From contig NZ_KB908321.1 of the NCBI RefSeq assembly GCF_000382385.1, forward strand, positions 124,001-188,000: a stretch of 64,000 nt of DNA, read 5' to 3'. The DNA is from Segatella maculosa DSM 19339 = JCM 15638 (GTDB lineage: Bacteria; Bacteroidota; Bacteroidia; Bacteroidales; Bacteroidaceae). How positions within the stretch are numbered: the first letter of the stretch is position 1; the number at the start of each line of letters is the position of its first letter. The notes beneath the pieces were generated by a model, which was not told the DNA's origin, did not search any database, and saw nothing but the letters and a program-made list of their open reading frames with translations. A program made the position numbers and the translations under genes. This document shows positions 54,812 to 63,232 of the stretch, one piece after another.

Positions 54812-56596
54812 ATGAAAAGAATATCATTTATATTGCTTACGGCACTCATCTCTCTCTGTAGTTGTGAAAGTGTCTTGGAAAAGACTCCCGACGGGCAGAT
54901 AACATTAGATAAGGTGTTGAGTAATTATGGCCGTAGTAGGGGGTTACTTGATGCTGCTTATGGTGAGGTTTATATGGGAAGAGATTATATCTGTTTTATA
55001 CATAATACCATAGAGTCACTGACGGACAATACTTATTGGGCCGGTACTTATAATGCATATGAATGGCATAATGGCTCGTTATCGTTGAGTAATCCGGTTA
55101 TCGATTGGCCGACGAACTCTCCGCGCGACCAATTGTGGGCTGATTTCTGGCGAGGCATCAGATTGGCAAACAATGCTATTAAATATCTGCCGATGTCTAC
55201 AGTGATAACCGAGAGAGAAAGAGATACGTGGGTAGCAGAAGCTCGTGTATTACGCTGTTGGTATTATATGAATTTGTTGGAGTTCTATGGTCCGATGCCT
55301 TGGCTCGAAGAACCTTTGCAGGATGATTATAATGGGTGGAACGATTTGAAACGTCCCACATACGACGAAATCGCTACAAAGATATCCGATGAATTAATGG
55401 CTGTTGTCCATTCGGGAGTACTCCCCAACAGGCAGACACCGACCGAGGCCCGGCATGTGGATAATGGAGTGGCTTATGCGATTCGCGCCAGAGTGCTTCT
55501 AAACAATGCGAGTTTATTGAACAATCCTACGCATGATAATGGAAAATGGAAACGGGCCGCAGATGCAGCACAGGATGTCTTGAATATGTCTGAATACAGC
55601 CTTGTTCCGATGAGTGATTATAAGAAATTGTTTGTCGGCGCCTTTACGACCCCGATATCTGAAATCATCTGGCGTTCTTGGGCAGATAATTCCCATATCA
55701 ATGATACCAATGGTGTAGATGTAGGGACTTACACTTGTTCTGATACCAGAATTAAGATAAACCATTTGTGGAGATGTGGAGACAGTCCCACTCAGGAACT
55801 TGTCGATTGCTTTGAGATGAAGAATGGTTCTCTACCTGTAACCTATAATGATGATACGCGTACGAATGTTACAGTAACTCCAGGAGCGGCTGCACTAGGT
55901 TATAGTGAGGCTCCGGGTGGGGATCCATATTCAAATAGGGATGCCCGGTTCTATGTTGATATCCTTTACAATATGGCAAACTATGGCGTACCTTATAACT
56001 GCACGGAACCGTTTATTGTCGAGACTTACGTTGGTGCCAAGAACGGGTTCAACGACTTGGTCACAGATCCTGCGACAAATTCTTGTACCGGCTATTATAA
56101 CTGCAAGGACACGCAGATTAAGTATTTCGGTCCGGGTGGGAGTAAAGGAAACGAACCTACGCATTGGGTATTCTTCCGCTTAGCCGAATTCTATCTTGAC
56201 AAGGCAGAAGCACTATGCGAATTGGGAGACTTAGATGGTGCATTGACAGCACTCAATGCCATTCGTGAACGTGCGTTGCAGCCCAAGCTCCAAGATGTGG
56301 AAGGGTTTCAGAAGAATCATGATTTTATCATGAATCGTATACGTAATGAAAGACGTGTAGAGTTTTGCATGGAAGGTTGGCGTTTCCACGACCAACGCCG
56401 TTGGAAGATATTGGATAAGACCAACAATTTCGTTACAGGTATGCGAATAACGAAGGATGAGGATAATAAATTCCATTATCAGAGAAAGAAGATCCGTGAC
56501 TATCAATCGAACACGGACAAATATTTAGTATTGCCCATTCCTTTGGAAGATGCCAAGAAGATGGCTTCCATGACACAGCCCGAAGCATGGCGCTGA
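54812..56596 (+). CDS. SusD-like surface glycan-binding lipoprotein
   Basis: SusD-like proteins cap the SusC barrel and bind the incoming glycan. The 594-residue lipoprotein starts with ISFILLTALISLCSCES, so the acylated cysteine is about residue 18. It has the SusD/RagB helical repeats: FWRGIRLANNAIKYL, EARVLRCWYYMNLLEFYGPMP, and the C-terminal ERRVEFCMEGWRFHDQRRW. Length is typical. Partner of the preceding SusC-like protein. Confidence 0.96.
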   Translation: MKRISFILLTALISLCSCESVLEKTPDGQITLDKVLSNYGRSRGLLDAAYGEVYMGRDYICFIHNTIESLTDNTYWAGTYNAYEWHNGSLSLSNPVIDWPTNSPRDQLWADFWRGIRLANNAIKYLPMSTVITERERDTWVAEARVLRCWYYMNLLEFYGPMPWLEEPLQDDYNGWNDLKRPTYDEIATKISDELMAVVHSGVLPNRQTPTEARHVDNGVAYAIRARVLLNNASLLNNPTHDNGKWKRAADAAQDVLNMSEYSLVPMSDYKKLFVGAFTTPISEIIWRSWADNSHINDTNGVDVGTYTCSDTRIKINHLWRCGDSPTQELVDCFEMKNGSLPVTYNDDTRTNVTVTPGAAALGYSEAPGGDPYSNRDARFYVDILYNMANYGVPYNCTEPFIVETYVGAKNGFNDLVTDPATNSCTGYYNCKDTQIKYFGPGGSKGNEPTHWVFFRLAEFYLDKAEALCELGDLDGALTALNAIRERALQPKLQDVEGFQKNHDFIMNRIRNERRVEFCMEGWRFHDQRRWKILDKTNNFVTGMRITKDEDNKFHYQRKKIRDYQSNTDKYLVLPIPLEDAKKMASMTQPEAWR

Positions 56597-56637
56597 ATAT
56601 GAATTGCAAACAGTAAAGAAACCAAAACCATCAAGAT

Positions 56638-58257
56638 ATGAAACGTATACTATATTTTGTCTTGTCAGCCGTTTTAGTTGCTATGACCGTTGGTTGCCGA
56701 GACGATAAGAACGATGCCCCTGCTATGGTCAGTTCGCTGAATGCTTTCCCTGGTCACAATCGGGCCCTTGTAGAGTTTGCTACGCCTGAAGGTGCCGTGT
56801 CGGGGAGAGTCTTCTACGGTGCGGGTAAGTTCAAGAATTTCACCATCGACCAGTCAGCGGCACGTCAGAAGATTCTGCTGTCACAGTTGCCAGAGGGTGA
56901 ACAGGTAATTCGTGTCGTTACTTACAACTCTGCAGGAAACAACTCCGACCCCAAGGGAGTGAAAGTGACCGTTTACGGCACCTCCTATTCTTCTAATCTG
57001 AAAAACCGAACCTTATTGACGCTTAAAAGAGTGTCGGCTTCATCCATTCGGATAGACTTCGATGAGAACAAACGGGAAGACGAATTGGGTGTAAGGGTGT
57101 TCTTTGTCAATCTGTCGGGCAGTAACGACAGTGTCTTCATCGATCGCAGCCTAAAGTCCGTCACGGTGAAAGACATTAATCTGACAAAGCCTTACTATTT
57201 CTGTACGGTCTACAAACCGGCTCCCACTTGCATCGATGAGTTTATAACATCAAAGATTGATGCAAAGGAGGCTTCGATGAAGATATTTACAAAAGACGAT
57301 TGGATTATCGCTGGCGTATCGGATGAACTGACGGGCAAGGAAGCAACAAAGCTCTTCGATAACAATGTGCTCACCGATTGGCAGTCGAAGCCAACGGCAA
57401 TGCCACATTGGGTTGCTGTCGATATGCAGTTGGAGAAGATTTTCAGTGGGTTTAGCGTCGTTCAGTCACAAGATCCAAAGGAAGTAGGCTTCAGCAAAGA
57501 CTTCCGCTTCGAAGTGAGCAACGACAACGTCAATTGGGAAACCGTTAAAGAAGGACGGTTGAAAGCCTATAGTTACAAGCAGATCTTCCATTTGGACAAG
57601 CCGGTCACGGCTCGCTATTACAAACTGACGATACGCAATGCCTATAATGCAGGCACCACTTCTGCACAGCTTGCAGAGATAGACCTCTTCAACGACCTGA
57701 AGGCCAGCGGCACGAACGGGACCGATATGCCTACCTTGAAGAATGCCCGTGCACCGTTCAAGGGCGACGGCTCCGACCTCTTCCCGGGTGCAGGCGCAGG
57801 CAGAATGCAGAAGATAACCGATTGGACGCACAGCAGCAACGTGAAGATTAGCTTTGATATTACGGAGAGTCTATTCAGTCCGTGGTGTGCTGCCGTCTGG
57901 GGCGTGCCCGCCGTCAACAACGGAAAGATGTATCAGACGCTCGACCTCCTGCCCGGACTCTATCTCCTGAAGATAGACGTAGGAAAGGTGAGCAGTAATA
58001 ACTGTGCTGAGATGTACGGTGTTGTTGCTACGGGCACCACATTGCCCGACTACAACGTAGTGACTACGGCAACAGAGACATTAGGACAGGACAAGCTCTC
58101 CGACCACTTGGGCGTGACGAGAACCATTCCGTTTACGGTCAAGACGCCGTCGAAGGTGACCATCGGAACCGTCTTCAACCTGCGCAACATGTATCCCGTA
58201 GACGGAACGCCGTGGACCTACATGACCATTCGCGGCTTCACACTCTCGCCACAGTAA
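56638..58257 (+). CDS. Surface lipoprotein with DUF4998-like and discoidin (F5/8C) domains
   Basis: The 539-residue lipoprotein (LSAVLVAMTVGCRDD, lipid on about Cys20) occupies the usual place of a SusE/F-like surface glycan-binding protein. Residues about 30-210 look like two beta domains of the DUF4998/DUF4959 kind (GHNRALVEFATPEG), 225-355 a coagulation-factor 5/8 C discoidin domain (LFDNNVLTDWQSKPTAMPHW, YYKLTIRNAYNAGTTSAQLA) and the last 170 residues another beta-rich domain resembling DUF5013. All would face outwards and bind glycan. In this gene the base composition turns from AT-rich to GC-rich. Confidence 0.8.
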   Translation: MKRILYFVLSAVLVAMTVGCRDDKNDAPAMVSSLNAFPGHNRALVEFATPEGAVSGRVFYGAGKFKNFTIDQSAARQKILLSQLPEGEQVIRVVTYNSAGNNSDPKGVKVTVYGTSYSSNLKNRTLLTLKRVSASSIRIDFDENKREDELGVRVFFVNLSGSNDSVFIDRSLKSVTVKDINLTKPYYFCTVYKPAPTCIDEFITSKIDAKEASMKIFTKDDWIIAGVSDELTGKEATKLFDNNVLTDWQSKPTAMPHWVAVDMQLEKIFSGFSVVQSQDPKEVGFSKDFRFEVSNDNVNWETVKEGRLKAYSYKQIFHLDKPVTARYYKLTIRNAYNAGTTSAQLAEIDLFNDLKASGTNGTDMPTLKNARAPFKGDGSDLFPGAGAGRMQKITDWTHSSNVKISFDITESLFSPWCAAVWGVPAVNNGKMYQTLDLLPGLYLLKIDVGKVSSNNCAEMYGVVATGTTLPDYNVVTTATETLGQDKLSDHLGVTRTIPFTVKTPSKVTIGTVFNLRNMYPVDGTPWTYMTIRGFTLSPQ

Positions 58258-58261
58258 GCAG

Positions 58262-60073
58262 ATGAGAAACATTAAACTTAAAATAACAGCCATTATGAAT
58301 AAAGAGAATAAAACCCATCGCGCGGCCGTCCTCCGAGGTATGCAGGCGTTGCTTGTGTCGGCCGCAGTCTTATGTACCTGTGGTTGTAAGGACTGGGAGG
58401 GCCTCGTCAATAATGAAAAGCCGTTCACCATTCATTCGATTGTCCCCTCACAGCTAATGGCCAACGACACTGTCACCATTAAGGGTATAGGCTTCGACGA
58501 TGCCGTCAAAGTATTGTTCAATCAAACCGAGGCTACCATCGTCTCAAAAAGCGCAGATGCTATCAAGGTAGTGCTTCCGGAGATGACGAACGGCAGTGAT
58601 GCACTGACCGAGAAGATTGCCGTACGTGTGTATTCGCCCACCCAGTATCGCGAGAGGCCCTACGAGATGCAGTTCCCGAACGCGATATTCACGCTCGAGA
58701 GTCTGAAGTACAAGGTAGACACGCTGGCCCACTACCCTGTGGGACCGGGCAGCTACTACACGGAGATTGCACTGTCGCATGAAGAGTTCCCCCTGAAGGT
58801 ACATTTCCTCACGATGAACGTGCGGGCGGAGCACCTCCTCTTCCGTCCCGTCCTTGCCGACGACCAGTTAGGCAATGCCGAACGTGTCGTTCACATGGGG
58901 CCACGCAAGACCGCGCAAGGGCACGGACGCTATTTCGCAGGCGTGAACGGCGACTTCTTCAACTTGGGCGGCGACAACCGCATTCTCGACGGCATGACGC
59001 TCGACGGCAACGTCGTGGCATTGCCCACAGAGACCGGTGTCGGCAACATGATTGTACAGAAGGACGGGGCCGTCTTCATCGACGAGCTTTCTTATTCAAA
59101 GCCACAGATCACCATTGGCGGAACCGTTACTCCACTCGACAACATCAACAACAAGCGGGCCAATGACCAGATTGTGCTTTACAACCACTTCTATGGTGCG
59201 ACGACCCAAACTGATGACACCGGCACCGAAGTCGTCGTGAAGCCTACCGAAGGTGCATGGGCACTCAATGCCAACGTAGCGTTCGAGGTCATTGAGACGC
59301 ACACTGCCAAGGGCAACACCGCTATTCCCGAAGGTTGCGCCGTACTTTCGGCCACGGGAACGAAACAAGCCGTGCTCAACGCGCTGCACGCAGGCGACAA
59401 GGGAACGTTCAACATTGCCCTCGCGGCTGCCAGCTACAACCTCTCCGCGCCCATTCACACGCTCGGCGTGAAGCCCCTGATACTGAAAGACGGGGAACCG
59501 ACTTCCTACGTCTGGAACGAGCGTCACCCGAGAACTTCATTGGGCCTCTCGGCCGACAGGAGCACGCTGTATATGTGCGTGGTAGACGGCCGCTGGAGGA
59601 ACGTTTCCGCTGGTGTCACCACCACCCAGCTGGCCCTGCTCATGAAGCGTGCCGGGGCAGCCACCGCCTTCAACCTCGACGGCGGCGGTTCGAGCACTAT
59701 GTACGCCTACAACACAGGCCTCGACGGAACGGGGTTGATGAACCGTCCCAATGGCGGGACCTACACGCGCAAGGTAGCGAACGCATTCTTTGCCGTTGCC
59801 GACGTGAAAGACGACAACCGGATTGCAGCAATAGCCTCGGCCGGATACGTCATCCGCGTGAAGCAAGGCGAGTCGGCTGCGCTCCGCTTCTACGGCATCA
59901 ATGCCGCCGGCCTCATTGTCGACAACGACCTGAAAGACGTGCAACTCGCCGTGTCGCCCGCCTTGGGCACCATCGAGGGCCAGACGTTCAAGGCCACGGG
60001 CAAGCAACGCTACGGCATCATTACGGCCACCCATCAGGGCGTCAGCACACAAATCAGAGTGTATGTCGAATAA
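58262..60073 (+). CDS. Phosphodiester glycosidase (NAGPA)-type lipoprotein with IPT/TIG domain
   Basis: The 603-residue lipoprotein (QALLVSAAVLCTCGC) has an IPT/TIG immunoglobulin-like domain (IHSIVPSQLMANDTVTIKGI), then a catalytic domain of the phosphodiester glycosidase family: GVNGDFFNLGG, HPRTSLGLSADRSTLYMCVV and the signature FNLDGGGSSTMY, and a small beta domain at the end (Big_2-like). Family members split a sugar-1-phosphodiester bond, so the target glycan may contain phosphodiester-linked sugar. The start may also be the ATG at 58295. It lies 4 bp behind the previous gene. Confidence 0.85.
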   Translation: MRNIKLKITAIMNKENKTHRAAVLRGMQALLVSAAVLCTCGCKDWEGLVNNEKPFTIHSIVPSQLMANDTVTIKGIGFDDAVKVLFNQTEATIVSKSADAIKVVLPEMTNGSDALTEKIAVRVYSPTQYRERPYEMQFPNAIFTLESLKYKVDTLAHYPVGPGSYYTEIALSHEEFPLKVHFLTMNVRAEHLLFRPVLADDQLGNAERVVHMGPRKTAQGHGRYFAGVNGDFFNLGGDNRILDGMTLDGNVVALPTETGVGNMIVQKDGAVFIDELSYSKPQITIGGTVTPLDNINNKRANDQIVLYNHFYGATTQTDDTGTEVVVKPTEGAWALNANVAFEVIETHTAKGNTAIPEGCAVLSATGTKQAVLNALHAGDKGTFNIALAAASYNLSAPIHTLGVKPLILKDGEPTSYVWNERHPRTSLGLSADRSTLYMCVVDGRWRNVSAGVTTTQLALLMKRAGAATAFNLDGGGSSTMYAYNTGLDGTGLMNRPNGGTYTRKVANAFFAVADVKDDNRIAAIASAGYVIRVKQGESAALRFYGINAAGLIVDNDLKDVQLAVSPALGTIEGQTFKATGKQRYGIITATHQGVSTQIRVYVE

Positions 60074-60107
60074 AACCGTCTCTCCCTCGCGCCCATCAGG
60101 TTACGTG

Positions 60108-60318
60108 TCTCGCTCGTCCTTATACACTTCCTCCGCGAGGTGTATAAGGAGTGTGAGGCGAGAGATACCGTATGTGTCGAATTATCTTCCCGATGAGAAA
60201 TATTTCTCTTCATGAAGATAAATATTTCTCTTCGGGTAGAGAAATATTTCTCATCGGGAAGATAATTCGATAAGTATACTATCTGTCGGGTCGGAGTCCT
60301 TATATACAAAGCCCGACA
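60108..60318. repeat. Cluster of large hairpins with 22-bp palindrome step
   Basis: Three hairpins fill the 335-bp gap before the GH127-type gene. One: 60117-60127 with 60140-60150, extended by TCTCGC/GCGAGA (60108-60113, 60159-60164). Two: a perfect 31-bp inverted repeat, 60178-60208 with 60239-60269. It contains three GAGAAATATTTCTC-type palindromes starting at 60195, 60217 and 60239, exactly 22 bp apart. Three: TGTCGGG (60284-60290) with CCCGACA (60312-60318). It could end or weaken transcription within the operon. Confidence 0.88.
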
Positions 60319-60408
60319 CATAGCCTTTGTCGGCCGCATAACACTGCCTTGCGCATCAACCGGCGAAACGGAAGGGACGATATGAGAGAGAAACGTAACG
60401 AAGAATGT

Positions 60409-63207
60409 ATGAAAAAGCTAATCATCAAAGGAATGAAAACGAAGAAGAAATGGCTGTATGCCGTGCTCGCCCTGCTCATTCAGGGCGCGGGGGCGGCCTA
60501 CGGACAAAGCCCCGCAGGCAACGACACAGTGAAAACAGGGCAACAGACGGGCGAGGTCTCGTATGCCGGCATCAAGATGGAGAAGGTGGGCGAGAGCAAC
60601 TTGTCTGCAACTGCCGGACAGAAGCATGCCGACGGACGGGTCATCAACGACACGGAGCTGACCTATTCGGGCAAGTGGGAATTCAATCGCTTGTTGCCCA
60701 GAAGCGGAGGCTACTTCTGTAACACGCGTAGCTATGCGCAACAGAATGGGGCTACGGCAAGTTGTCTCCTCAACGATTGCGAGGGCATTCGCTGGTATGC
60801 GAAGCCTGTGGCCGGAGCCGTGGCCGAGGTCTATATAGATGGAAAGTTAGTGAAAACGGTGGACTGTGCCAAGCCTGCCGCCGATGGACTGCTGTTCGAC
60901 TCGGGTGCGCTGTCACGGGGCGACCACAGGCTCGTTATCGTGGCTAAGTCGGGGGCCGTGGAGATAGATTGGCTGCTGTGTAAAGGTAAGCCGGCCGGTC
61001 CCGTGCAGATAGATGCCGGCAATCGTTCGTTCGTGCAATACACGGCGGGCTTCAGGCTCACGCCGGCCGACTTGCAACGTGCGCAGAGTGTGGCCGAAGC
61101 TACCCTGTCGGACGAAGAGTGGGAGCTTTGTGCCAAGGGCGGCACGGTGAGATGCTATGGCGAAACAGGCCCCGATGGCGGCACGATGCAGCTGTATGTG
61201 AACGACAAGCCTTATCGGACGGTGAACTGCTATTCTAAGGTTCCGCAAAAGCATCGGTTGCTCTTCACGGTCGACCACCTTATGGCAGATCAATATAACC
61301 GTATCAAGGGCATCGTTGTTTCTAAAGGAAAGCGGGTGGCCCTTGAGCATTTCGTGACAGATGACCCCTCGTGCCTGATGGTGGAGATGAACCGGCAGAC
61401 CGACGAAGAGCTTGCACAAATGGCACGCCATGCAAAGAAGGCTTCAGACCCTGCAGGTTGGAAGCCCGTCGGGTTTGAGGCTATGGCTCCGGTGCGTGGC
61501 GTGAAGTTAGAGGATGGCGTGTTCAAGACCATCTTCGACAGGAATATCCGATACTTGGAGGATTGTCTTCGCAAGCCCAACTGGGTGGATGCCAAAGACC
61601 AAGACCGCATTTGGATCGATATGCTCATGGGCTCTAACGAAGGACGAATGCTGGGTGGCATGGGACATACGCTGCGCTTCCGCGACGTTCCTGCATTCAG
61701 CAAAGCCATAGAGGATATTCTGGAGCAAATAGACCGCAGGCAGTTTGCCAACGGCAATGGCTATCTTATGCCCTATCAGAGCCTGAACTACAAGCTTTCT
61801 ACGGACACGTGGCCGGGCGTGATGCGCGACGAGCAGAAGAACTATGACCGCGCCATGCTCACGAAAGGCTTGCTTGCCGCGGGATTAGGCGGACATGAGA
61901 GGGGTTATCGGCTATTGAGACCTTTCTATGACTGGTTCAACAACGCGAAGGAGTATCTTCCGTTGATGCTGTTGGGCAGCATGGGCATACAGGGCAGCAT
62001 AGCCGGGCCAATGGTCTACCACTCTCCGGTGGGAAAACCCGAGGATATTCAGACCAACATGAAGTATTACGACATGGACTGGTGGCTGAATGACTTGGCA
62101 CAAGGTCTGCCAGAGGCAGCATGGCGCTTCACACTCAACCGTCCTCACAACTATCTGCTGACAAGTGTGTGTGCCTTGTTCGACATCTACAAGGCAACGG
62201 GCAGCAAGCGCTACCTGAATGCCGCCTTGGGGGCATGGAGAATCTATTCGGGCTATTTCCAAATACCTGGCGGAGGCATCAGTCTCTGTGAGCACTTTGA
62301 GTGCCGTCCGAAGTCGCACGTGCTGACCAACCTTCCCAACAACATCTACGAAACCTGCGGAAGCGTGTTCTGGATAGACTTGAATCATCGCTTCCTTCAG
62401 CTTTGGCCGACAAAAGAGCGCTATGCTTCGGAAATAGAAAAGTCGCTCTACAATGTAGTCTTCGCAGCACAGGGCGAGAATGGTTGCATACGTTACTTCA
62501 ATCAGGTGAACGATGCTAAGTATCCAGCTATGTGCTATAACACCTGTTGCGAGATACAAGCCACTGCTTTATACGGTATGTTACCACAGTATGTCTATTC
62601 AGTTGCACCTGACGGTGTGTTCGTCAATCTGTTCTCGGCTTCCGACATCGACTTTAAGGTTAAAGACCAACCGGTGAAGCTGACGATGAAGACGCAGTTC
62701 CCATACGGCAATCAAGTAGCCCTGCGAGTATCGGCAGACCGTCCTGTGACGATGAAAGTCCGTGTCCGCATTCCCGAATGGGCAAAGGGTGGTGTCGTGC
62801 TTCGCGTGAACGATCGAAAGGTGAAGACCGGAATGCCCGGCAGCTACGTAGAAATAGATCGTACATGGAAGGACAACGACGAAATAACATGGAGCCTCCC
62901 GATGACATGGAGCTATGAAAAGTATATCGGTGCGACGCGTATTGCGGGTGCAACACGCTATGCCTTCTTCTATGGACCGATGCTGATGGCACTACAAGGT
63001 CCGATGATGAAAGATGCAGAGCAGGCACCCAATGAGCCTTCTGTTAAGTTTGATGTCTCGCCCGATGAGTTCTTGAAACGTATCAAGTCGACGGATAAGC
63101 CTTGTGAGTTTATGGTAGAGGGAATGCCCGACTACAGGTTTACGCCTTATTTCTCGTTGCAAGGCGGTAACTTCACATGCTTTCCGGGCCTGCGGCAGGC
63201 GAAATAA
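60409..63207 (+). CDS. GH127-type (beta-L-arabinofuranosidase-like) glycoside hydrolase
   Basis: The 932-residue secreted protein (signal WLYAVLALLIQGAGAAYGQ) has an N-terminal part of about 330 residues with beta-sandwich character and then a GH127/GH146-like (alpha/alpha)6 barrel followed by a beta-sandwich. The metal and nucleophile residues typical of GH127 are at matching places: Glu648 and Cys650 in YETCGS, Cys713 and Cys714 in NTCCE. Later IPEWAKGGVVLRVN and FFYGPMLMAL fit the family. It therefore probably removes L-arabinofuranose. Start chosen at 60409; the ATGs at 60382 and 60433 are possible. Confidence 0.8.
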   Translation: MKKLIIKGMKTKKKWLYAVLALLIQGAGAAYGQSPAGNDTVKTGQQTGEVSYAGIKMEKVGESNLSATAGQKHADGRVINDTELTYSGKWEFNRLLPRSGGYFCNTRSYAQQNGATASCLLNDCEGIRWYAKPVAGAVAEVYIDGKLVKTVDCAKPAADGLLFDSGALSRGDHRLVIVAKSGAVEIDWLLCKGKPAGPVQIDAGNRSFVQYTAGFRLTPADLQRAQSVAEATLSDEEWELCAKGGTVRCYGETGPDGGTMQLYVNDKPYRTVNCYSKVPQKHRLLFTVDHLMADQYNRIKGIVVSKGKRVALEHFVTDDPSCLMVEMNRQTDEELAQMARHAKKASDPAGWKPVGFEAMAPVRGVKLEDGVFKTIFDRNIRYLEDCLRKPNWVDAKDQDRIWIDMLMGSNEGRMLGGMGHTLRFRDVPAFSKAIEDILEQIDRRQFANGNGYLMPYQSLNYKLSTDTWPGVMRDEQKNYDRAMLTKGLLAAGLGGHERGYRLLRPFYDWFNNAKEYLPLMLLGSMGIQGSIAGPMVYHSPVGKPEDIQTNMKYYDMDWWLNDLAQGLPEAAWRFTLNRPHNYLLTSVCALFDIYKATGSKRYLNAALGAWRIYSGYFQIPGGGISLCEHFECRPKSHVLTNLPNNIYETCGSVFWIDLNHRFLQLWPTKERYASEIEKSLYNVVFAAQGENGCIRYFNQVNDAKYPAMCYNTCCEIQATALYGMLPQYVYSVAPDGVFVNLFSASDIDFKVKDQPVKLTMKTQFPYGNQVALRVSADRPVTMKVRVRIPEWAKGGVVLRVNDRKVKTGMPGSYVEIDRTWKDNDEITWSLPMTWSYEKYIGATRIAGATRYAFFYGPMLMALQGPMMKDAEQAPNEPSVKFDVSPDEFLKRIKSTDKPCEFMVEGMPDYRFTPYFSLQGGNFTCFPGLRQAK

Positions 63208-63232
63208 TCAAACAAGTAAAATGTAGAAAGCT

